From positions 1 to 13,723 of the forward strand of contig JADGRM010000028.1 of the NCBI GenBank assembly GCA_017880945.1: DNA of 13,723 bases, written 5' to 3'. Positions 1-5,419 of the stretch are shown here, in pieces (position 1 is the stretch's first letter; the number at the start of each line of letters is the position of its first letter). The notes below the pieces were generated by a model. It did no database searches, had not been told where the DNA came from, and saw only the letters and a list, made by a program, of their open reading frames with translations. This DNA comes from Gallionella sp. (GTDB taxonomy: Bacteria > Pseudomonadota > Gammaproteobacteria > Burkholderiales > Gallionellaceae). A program made the position numbers and the translations under genes.

Positions 1-1
1 G

Positions 2-64
2 ATCATCACCGACCGAGAAGGCCGGATCGTCCTCGCCAACCGCCTCATTGAGGATGCATTATAA
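2..64 (+). CDS. 3' end of an upstream PAS-like reading frame (partial)
   Basis: An open frame enters from the left edge and ends at TAA 62-64. Its 20 visible residues include ITDREGRIVLAN, which resembles the first beta strands of a PAS domain (sensor kinases often have I-T-D-x-x-G-x-I-x-x-x-N). A PAS domain normally continues for about 80 more residues, but here the frame stops eight residues after this motif. The protein therefore either ends in a truncated PAS domain or is a decayed gene. It lies 32 bp upstream of the next kinase gene on the same strand. The assignment rests on a short stretch, and the start lies outside the window. Confidence 0.4.
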   Translation: MITDREGRIVLANRLIEDAL

Positions 65-96
65 TGCGCCCTCAAACAGCTAGGCAGTCGCGATAG

Positions 97-1467
97 ATGA
101 ATATCCTACAAAACCAATCGTTTATTTTGAAATCCCCCGCCTTAATTTTTCTTATAGTCGCCTTATCCGTTTTTATCTCGGAAGCATCGATAATGATGCT
201 GCTTTACTACTTGCCACCGCAATCATTATTTGGCGAGGCAATCATCGATGCCACACTGCTGGTCGCGTTAGTCTCGCCGGCACTTTATTTTTTCCTGTTT
301 CGGCCCCTGGTCATCCAAATCCGTGAACGTGAGCAGATCGAGGATGTGCTGCACAAGAATGAGGAAGAGCAGTTCAAGTTCATAGTCCGATCCGCCGTGG
401 ACGGCATCGTCACGATCGGCGAACGCGGCATCATCGAACGTTTCAATCCCGCTGCCGAGCGCATATTCGGCTACACCGAGGCCGAAGTGGTTGAAAAGAA
501 CGTTTCCATACTCATGCCTTCTCCCTACCACGAGGCGCACGACGGCTATCTCGCTCACTACATGCAGACCGGCGAAAAAAAAATCATCGGTATCGGTCGC
601 GAGGTGGTGGGGCTGCGCAAGGACGGCACCACCTTCCCGATGGAATTGGCAGTGGGCGAAATGCGCCGAGGCGAGCGGCGCATGTTCACCGGAACCGTGC
701 GCGACATCAGCGAGCGCAAGCAGGCGGAGGAACAGCGGGCGCTCTTGATGCACGAACTGGAGAGCGCCAACGAGGAACTCAAGAATTTCGGTTACGTGGT
801 ATCACACGACCTCAAGGCCCCGCTGCGGGCCATCGGCTCGCTGGCGGACTGGCTTTCCACGGATTACGCGGACAAGTTCGACGACGAAGGCAAGGAGCAC
901 ATGCGCCTGTTGATCAGCCGGGTGCACCGCATGGACGGTCTGATCGACGGCATTTTGCAATATTCGCGTGTGGGCCGGGTGAAAGAAGTGGCCGTCGCGG
1001 TAGAGCTCAACCAGCTGGTGCGGGAAGTGATCGACTTGCTTGCCCCGCCAGCAAGCATCACGGTCACCATCGAAAATCCCTTGCCGACCGTCATGACAGA
1101 ACCGACCCGTATCCAGCAGGTGTTCCAGAACCTGCTCTCCAACGCCATCAACTACATGGATAAACCCGAGGGCAAAATTCGTATCGCCTGTAGCGCCGAG
1201 GGCAGGCAATGGAAATTCAGCGTCACCGACAATGGCCCTGGCATTAAACAGCAACATTTTGGAAAAATATTCCAGTTGTTCCAGACGCTCGCCCCGCGCG
1301 ACCGTGTGGAAAGCACCGGTGTCGGCTTGGCGCTGGTAAAGAAAATCGTGGAAATGTACGGCGGGCGCATCTGGCTCGAATCCACATTCGGTCAGGGAAG
1401 CACATTTTTCTTCACGCTGCCGCGCACCGCTGCAAGCGCAGGTTCAACCAAAGTAACACAAGCATGA
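97..1467 (+). CDS. Membrane sensor histidine kinase with FixL-type PAS domain
   Basis: This 456-aa kinase should autophosphorylate on histidine and pass the phosphate to a receiver domain. Two hydrophobic segments (about residues 13-38 and 47-69) suggest membrane anchoring with almost no periplasmic loop, so sensing is probably cytoplasmic. A PAS domain (about 92-208) carries the FixL-like block PSPYHEAHDGYL, then TGEKKIIGIGRE and RKDGTTFPMELAVGE. His148 and Arg168 are spaced like the haem ligand His200 and the O2-contacting Arg220 of Bradyrhizobium FixL. The HisKA domain has phosphoacceptor His237 in VSHDLKAPLR. The ATPase domain has an N box ending at Asn349, a DNGPGI box (378-383) and a GVGL box (408-411). 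Length and domain order are complete. The stop codon overlaps the start of the next cistron (ATGA, 1464-1467), implying translational coupling. No strong Shine-Dalgarno precedes ATG 97. The kinase call is firm; haem binding is inference. Confidence 0.93.
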   Translation: MNILQNQSFILKSPALIFLIVALSVFISEASIMMLLYYLPPQSLFGEAIIDATLLVALVSPALYFFLFRPLVIQIREREQIEDVLHKNEEEQFKFIVRSAVDGIVTIGERGIIERFNPAAERIFGYTEAEVVEKNVSILMPSPYHEAHDGYLAHYMQTGEKKIIGIGREVVGLRKDGTTFPMELAVGEMRRGERRMFTGTVRDISERKQAEEQRALLMHELESANEELKNFGYVVSHDLKAPLRAIGSLADWLSTDYADKFDDEGKEHMRLLISRVHRMDGLIDGILQYSRVGRVKEVAVAVELNQLVREVIDLLAPPASITVTIENPLPTVMTEPTRIQQVFQNLLSNAINYMDKPEGKIRIACSAEGRQWKFSVTDNGPGIKQQHFGKIFQLFQTLAPRDRVESTGVGLALVKKIVEMYGGRIWLESTFGQGSTFFFTLPRTAASAGSTKVTQA

Positions 1468-1987
1468 AAATCACCAACACGCTCATCCTGCTGGTGGAAT
1501 ATGATCAAGTGGACATCATGCGCTCTATCGACGCCTATTGGACCATCAGCGAGGTGCCGCTATGACCAAGCCGCTGATACGCGTACTTATCGTCGAGGAC
1601 GACCTGGTGGACCGCATGGCCTGCCGCCGCACGCTGGCGCAGGACTCGGACTACGAGTTCGTGCTTACCGAAGCCGAAACCGGCCGCGAGGGGCTGCAAC
1701 TCGCCCATGCGCAAAAACCGGACTGCGTGCTGCTCGACTACCGTTTGCCGGACATGAATGGTCTGGAGTTTCTGGCCGAGCTGAGAAACGATCTGGGCGA
1801 GATCCCGGTGCCGGTCATGATGCTGACCGGCGCCGACACCGCATCGGTCGCGGTCGAGACCATGAAGCGCGGCGCGCAGGACTACCTGGTCAAGGATGTG
1901 AACCGCCAATATCTGGAACTGCTGCCCGCTGTCATTCAGCGCGTGCTGCGCGAGCGGCGGACGCTGATGGAAAAAAAACAGATGGAA
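1451..1987 (+). repeat. Direct repeat copy 1 (regulator remnant plus REC module)
   Basis: This segment matches 3437-4288. Similarity begins with the shared AACACAAGC just before the regulator start and ends just after the shared CAGATGGAA. From 1562 to 1987 it aligns with 3863-4288 without gaps at a fixed offset of 2301, with roughly 25 mismatches in 426 bases by eye (about 94% identity). Copy 1 lacks 315 bp of the regulator. It is a gene-module duplication rather than an insertion sequence: there are no terminal inverted repeats and no transposase. Confidence 0.9.
1464..1565 (+). pseudogene. 33-codon in-frame deletion remnant of an Rcp/CheY-like response regulator
   Basis: The frame starts at ATG 1464, overlapping the upstream kinase stop, and ends at TGA 1563-1565, overlapping the next start. 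Its 33 residues match residues 1-19 joined to residues 125-138 of the intact regulator encoded at 3450-3866. Exactly 105 codons are missing, including the phosphoacceptor Asp61, Thr91 and Lys113. In the intact gene the deletion endpoints lie in two GTCATG copies (3501-3506 and 3816-3821), 315 bp apart; the remnant reads ATCATG at the join. It cannot act as a receiver. It still carries ATGA overlaps at both ends, and its tail contains the GAGG (1551-1554) that serves as ribosome binding site for the following kinase. It may therefore persist as a coupling cistron. Confidence 0.88.
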
Positions 1988-3313
1988 GCCGAACTGCAAC
2001 AATACCGCTGGCATCTTGAGAAGCTGGTGGCAAAGCGCACCGATGAACTTGCGGAGGCGAATAAACAACTGCACCAGGACGTTGCTGAACGCAAGCGTGT
2101 TCAAGCAGAACTAACACACTCCAAGGCTGCAGCAGAAAAAGCCAATCTTGCGAAATCGAATTTTATTTCCAGAATGAGCCATGAATTGCGCACCCCGCTC
2201 AATGCCATTCTTGGTTTTGCCCAGTTGATAATAAACGGCTCTCCTACGCCTACGCCCACCCAGATGGCAAGGCTCAAAGAGATTCTCCATGGAGGATGGT
2301 ATTTGCTGGACCTGATTAACGAAATCCTTGATCTCGCGGTGATCGAGTCCGGCAAGCTATCGCTGTCGCGAGTACCGGTGTCGCTGATCAATGTCATGCG
2401 CGAATGCCAAGCCATGATCGAACCGCAGGCGCAACAACGCGGCATCCCTATAAACTTTCTCCCATTCGACCACACCTGGTTTGTCAGCGCCGATCGAACC
2501 CGGCTAAAGCAGGTTTTGATCAACCTGCTGACCAATGCGATCAAATACAACCGCACACAGGGTACGGTCGAGGTGAAATGCACCTGCACCCCGGAACGCA
2601 TACGCATCAGCATCAAGGACAGCGGTGCGGGATTGCCGCCAGAAATGCAGAAGCAGTTATTTCAACCGTTCAATCGCCTCGGACAAGAGGGCGGCGCCAT
2701 AGAAGGGACGGGCATCGGCCTGGTGGTAACCAAGCAACTGGTCGAACTGATGGGCGGCACAATCGGCGTGAAAAGCATCGTCGGAGTGGGCAGCGAATTC
2801 CGGTTCGAACTGAACCGGGACTTTACGCCACAACTTGCAGCAGGAGAATGCAAATCTCAAGAGCTAACTCCGAAAATTTATACCGGCATGCGGCAGCACA
2901 CCCTGCTTTATTTTGAAGACAACCCGTCCAATATGTTGCTGATCAAGGAACTCATTGAGGAGGATCGCCCCGATATGCACTTGGTGATCGCGGATAACGG
3001 CAAACTCGGCATCGAGCTGGCACGTACCCATCTGCCAGATGTGATTCTGATGGATATCGCCTTGCCTGATATCAACGGTATCGAAGTTATCGAGATACTG
3101 CTTAAAGATCCGCAAACGGCGCATATTCCTATCGTTGCCCTGAGTGCCAATGCCATGCCCGATGATGTTTTGAAAGGGATGGAAGCAGGACTTTTCCGCT
3201 ATATCTGCAAGCCCTTCGAACTCAGTGAATTTATGTGTGTGATCGACGAGGCACTGGAATTTCGAAAAAGCAGATTAGCCAGCACAAATAATACAGAAGG
3301 AATTGGAAGCTGA
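1562..3313 (+). CDS. Hybrid histidine kinase, REC-HisKA-HATPase-REC
   Basis: I chose ATG 1562 (583 aa), which overlaps the remnant stop (ATGA) and has GAGG seven bases upstream. An in-frame TTG at 1538 would add eight residues encoded by the remnant region. REC1 (about 1-125) has acidic E12-D13-D14, phosphoacceptor Asp59, Thr89 and Lys111. A coiled linker (about 133-195) leads to a HisKA domain with His207 in SHELRTP. The HATPase has Asn325 in NLLTNA, DSGAG at 353-357 and GTGIGL at 382-387. A C-terminal REC2 (about 445-566) has Asp453, phosphoacceptor Asp498, Ser528 and Lys550. No transmembrane segment or Hpt domain is present, so it is a cytoplasmic hybrid kinase that could receive phosphate on REC1 from another kinase and pass it on to REC2 or another receiver. 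REC1 is nearly identical to the REC of the protein at 3863-5206. Partners are inferred only from context. Confidence 0.93.
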   Translation: MTKPLIRVLIVEDDLVDRMACRRTLAQDSDYEFVLTEAETGREGLQLAHAQKPDCVLLDYRLPDMNGLEFLAELRNDLGEIPVPVMMLTGADTASVAVETMKRGAQDYLVKDVNRQYLELLPAVIQRVLRERRTLMEKKQMEAELQQYRWHLEKLVAKRTDELAEANKQLHQDVAERKRVQAELTHSKAAAEKANLAKSNFISRMSHELRTPLNAILGFAQLIINGSPTPTPTQMARLKEILHGGWYLLDLINEILDLAVIESGKLSLSRVPVSLINVMRECQAMIEPQAQQRGIPINFLPFDHTWFVSADRTRLKQVLINLLTNAIKYNRTQGTVEVKCTCTPERIRISIKDSGAGLPPEMQKQLFQPFNRLGQEGGAIEGTGIGLVVTKQLVELMGGTIGVKSIVGVGSEFRFELNRDFTPQLAAGECKSQELTPKIYTGMRQHTLLYFEDNPSNMLLIKELIEEDRPDMHLVIADNGKLGIELARTHLPDVILMDIALPDINGIEVIEILLKDPQTAHIPIVALSANAMPDDVLKGMEAGLFRYICKPFELSEFMCVIDEALEFRKSRLASTNNTEGIGS

Positions 3314-3436
3314 TTGCTGCAGTATTTTTAACGCCAGCATTTTGTAACGCAATTAGTTTTGGCTTGGCTATCGTTCATGAATAAAGAGACATCCTTCATT
3401 CATTTGCCAAGATTAAAATTCAGAGTCAATCTAAAT

Positions 3437-4288
3437 AAGGAACACAAGCATGAAAATCACCAACAAGCCCATCCTCCTGGTGGAAGACGATCAAGTGGAC
3501 GTCATGACGGTCAAGCGCGCCCTGAAGGAGATCCACGTCACTAACCCGGTGGTGAATCCGGAAAATGGAGAGGAAGCCCTGAAGTACCTGCGTGACCCTA
3601 ACAGCGCGAAGCCGTGCATTATCCTGCTCGACCTCAACATGCCGATCATGAACGGCATCGAGTTCCTGCAGGTGGCGAAGCATGACGCTCAGCTCAAGCG
3701 CATCCCGGTGGTCGTGCTGACCACGTCCGAGGAACAACAGGACAAAGTAAACAGCTTCGACTTGGGGGTGGCCGGCTATATGGCCAAGCCGGTGGATTAC
3801 CAGCAGTTCGTCGAAGTCATGCGCTCCATCGACGCCTATTGGACCATCAGCGAGATGCCGCAATGACCAAGCCGCTGATACGCGTACTCATCGTCGAGGA
3901 CGACCTGGTGGACCGCATGGCCTGCCGCCGCGCGCTGGCGCAGGACCCGGACTACGAGTTCGTGTTGTACGAAGCCGAAACCGGCCGGGAGGGGCTGCAA
4001 CTCGCCCATGTGCAAAAGCCGGACTGCGTTTTGCTCGACTACCACTTGCCGGACATGAATGGTCTGGAGTTTCTGGCCGAGCTGAGAAACGATCTGGGCG
4101 AGATCCCGGTGCCGGTCATGATGCTGACCGGCGCCGACAACGCTTCGGTCGCGGTCGAGGCCATGAAACGCGGCGCGCAGGACTATCTGGTCAAGGATGT
4201 GAACCGCCAATATCTGGAACTGCTGCCCGCTGTCATCCAGCGCGTGCTGCGCGAGCGACGGGCATTGACGGAAAAAAAACAGATGGAA
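3437..4288 (+). repeat. Direct repeat copy 2 (intact regulator plus REC module)
   Basis: This is the full-length partner of 1451-1987, with the complete response regulator and the start of the REC-PAS-PAS gene. Both copies contain an eight-A run (4272-4279 here, 1971-1978 in copy 1) just before the point where similarity stops. Beyond 4288 the two genes encode unrelated sequence. The gap at 3314-3449 (136 bp) that precedes this copy holds no gene. I see only the AAGGAA ribosome binding site at 3437-3442 and no convincing promoter or terminator. Confidence 0.9.
3450..3866 (+). CDS. Single-domain response regulator, Rcp/CheY-like
   Basis: This 138-aa protein consists only of a receiver domain and has no DNA-binding output. 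The acidic pocket is E12-D13-D14 (LLVEDDQVD), the phosphoacceptor is Asp61 in LLDLNMP, the switch residue is Thr91 in VVLTTS, and the conserved lysine is Lys113 in AKP. The extended pattern (ALKEIHVTNPVV, NGEEALKYLR) is typical of the Rcp1-like regulators that pair with phytochrome-type and PAS kinases. AAGGA lies eight bases before ATG 3450, a good ribosome binding site. The stop overlaps the next start (ATGA, 3863-3866). A likely phosphodonor is the kinase at 97-1467, whose downstream regulator copy is destroyed, but this pairing is inference. It probably acts by protein contact or as a phosphate shuttle. Confidence 0.94.
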   Translation: MKITNKPILLVEDDQVDVMTVKRALKEIHVTNPVVNPENGEEALKYLRDPNSAKPCIILLDLNMPIMNGIEFLQVAKHDAQLKRIPVVVLTTSEEQQDKVNSFDLGVAGYMAKPVDYQQFVEVMRSIDAYWTISEMPQ

Positions 4289-5206
4289 TCTCGTCTGGTT
4301 CAGGCCGAAGCGAAGTACCGTTTCCTGGTAGAGCAGATTCCCGCAATCACCTATACCGCCGCGCTGGACATACCCGGCAAGCTACTCTATGTGAGCCCGC
4401 AACTCAGTGCGTTAGGCTATTCCCCGGAGGAATGGACAGCTCAAGTTGGCGCGCTGCGTAGCCATATTCATCCCGATGATCAAAAGCGGGCAGTGGATGC
4501 ATTCGACCGTGTGCGCGCTACCGGCAAACCGTTGCGTTGCGAATACCGCCTGCTTAACCGTGCCGGCGAAGTGCGCTGGTTCTTGGACGAGGCAAGCCTG
4601 GTGCACGACGAATCGGGCGAGCCGTTGTTCCTGCAGGGCGTTCTGGTCGATATCACCGAGGACAAGGAGGTCGAAGAGGAACTGCATCTGCATCGCCGAC
4701 GACTCGAGGAGCTGGTGGCCAATCGCACGACGCAGTTCGAGAAACAAACCGCGATACTCGAGTCGGCCAACGCCAATCTCGCCAGCAAGCTTGGCGCGTG
4801 CACACAAGCCGGGAGCGCGCTCAAGAAATACGCCGATCAGCTCGCGGACCTCTACCATAACGCCCCCTGCGGTTACCACTCGCTCGACCCTGACGGCGTG
4901 TTCATCCAGATCAACGACACTGGGCTCAACTGGCTTGGCCGCACACGCGAAGAGGTCGTGGGCAAAATGAGGTTCACCGATCTGCTCACGCCCGCGAGCG
5001 GAAAAATCTTCCTGGAAAGCTACCTGCGCTTCAAGGAATGCGGCTGGGTGCGTGATCTCCAACTCGAGATCGCGCGCGAGGATGGCACGAGCCTATCCGT
5101 GTTGTTGAACGCCACCGCGATCAAGGACACCGCAGGTCGATTCGTGATGAGCCGCTCCATGATGTTCGACATTACCGACCGCGAGCGTCCCAAGCAGGCG
5201 CTGTGA
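3863..5206 (+). CDS. REC-PAS-PAS protein lacking an output domain
   Basis: I chose ATG 3863 (447 aa), coupled by ATGA overlap to the upstream regulator; an in-frame TTG at 3839 is less likely. The REC domain (1-125) has D13-D14, phosphoacceptor Asp59, Thr89 and Lys111. PAS1 (about 148-268) is of the PAS_3 type, with LLYVSPQLSALGYSPEEW and ending in VDITEDKEVEEEL. A coiled-coil segment (about 270-330) follows, then PAS2 (about 328-440) with the PAS-like NWLGRTREEVVGK and ending in MFDITDRERPKQAL. In most proteins that last motif leads into a kinase, GGDEF or another PAS domain, but here a stop follows directly and a terminator lies 55 bp downstream. It may be a truncated kinase or GGDEF protein, or a receiver-controlled sensory adaptor. 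It is cytoplasmic, with no membrane segment. Confidence 0.88.
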   Translation: MTKPLIRVLIVEDDLVDRMACRRALAQDPDYEFVLYEAETGREGLQLAHVQKPDCVLLDYHLPDMNGLEFLAELRNDLGEIPVPVMMLTGADNASVAVEAMKRGAQDYLVKDVNRQYLELLPAVIQRVLRERRALTEKKQMESRLVQAEAKYRFLVEQIPAITYTAALDIPGKLLYVSPQLSALGYSPEEWTAQVGALRSHIHPDDQKRAVDAFDRVRATGKPLRCEYRLLNRAGEVRWFLDEASLVHDESGEPLFLQGVLVDITEDKEVEEELHLHRRRLEELVANRTTQFEKQTAILESANANLASKLGACTQAGSALKKYADQLADLYHNAPCGYHSLDPDGVFIQINDTGLNWLGRTREEVVGKMRFTDLLTPASGKIFLESYLRFKECGWVRDLQLEIAREDGTSLSVLLNATAIKDTAGRFVMSRSMMFDITDRERPKQAL

Positions 5207-5260
5207 GGTTCGTGGGAGCGTTCCCGCCGCTGGATTCAGGGCGGAAGAATTAATGTAGCT

Positions 5261-5295
5261 GGCGTCATCAATCTTGATGACGCCTATGTTTTTTT
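5261..5295 (+). terminator. Rho-independent terminator of the signalling cluster
   Basis: A perfect 10-bp stem (GGCGTCATCA at 5261-5270 and TGATGACGCC at 5275-5284) with a four-base loop is followed by TATG and a run of seven T at 5289-5295. It lies 55 bp after the REC-PAS-PAS stop and separates the signalling genes from glgP. Confidence 0.9.
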
Positions 5296-5324
5296 GCTCA
5301 CCTGTTACACTGGATTGATTCGCT

Positions 5325-5338
5325 GTTAATGCATTAAC
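5325..5338. promoter_or_regulatory. Perfect 14-bp palindrome upstream of glgP
   Basis: GTTAATGCATTAAC is identical to its reverse complement and lies about 80 bp upstream of the glgP start, between the terminator and the gene. Position and symmetry fit a binding site for a dimeric regulator. TTACAC at 5305-5310 could contribute to a promoter, but spacing to any -10 element is not convincing. The role is inferred. Confidence 0.4.
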
Positions 5339-5419
5339 CCACCCCATTTTTTTCAATGCGCACTACGTTGCGACACATCCGCAGCCGGAACAGATCACAT
5401 TCATTGAATCGAAAAACTC

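Noticed and set aside
1538..1561. TTG start giving eight extra residues to the hybrid kinase (same for 3839-3862 in copy 2)
   Set aside because: ATG 1562 and ATG 3863 both sit in ATGA overlaps, and GAGG lies seven bases before ATG 1562; the extension only reads the upstream cistron out of frame.
3359..3544. 61-codon plus-strand frame before and into the response regulator
   Set aside because: It overlaps the regulator start in another frame and has no ribosome binding site; the regulator is clearly the real gene.
1451..4288. Repeats considered as insertion sequence ends or a composite transposon
   Set aside because: The repeats are coding modules, with no terminal inverted repeats, target duplications or transposase between them.
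4412..5062. 216-codon minus-strand frame opposite the REC-PAS-PAS gene
   Set aside because: The plus-strand frame has clear PAS domains; the antisense translation has no recognisable domain.
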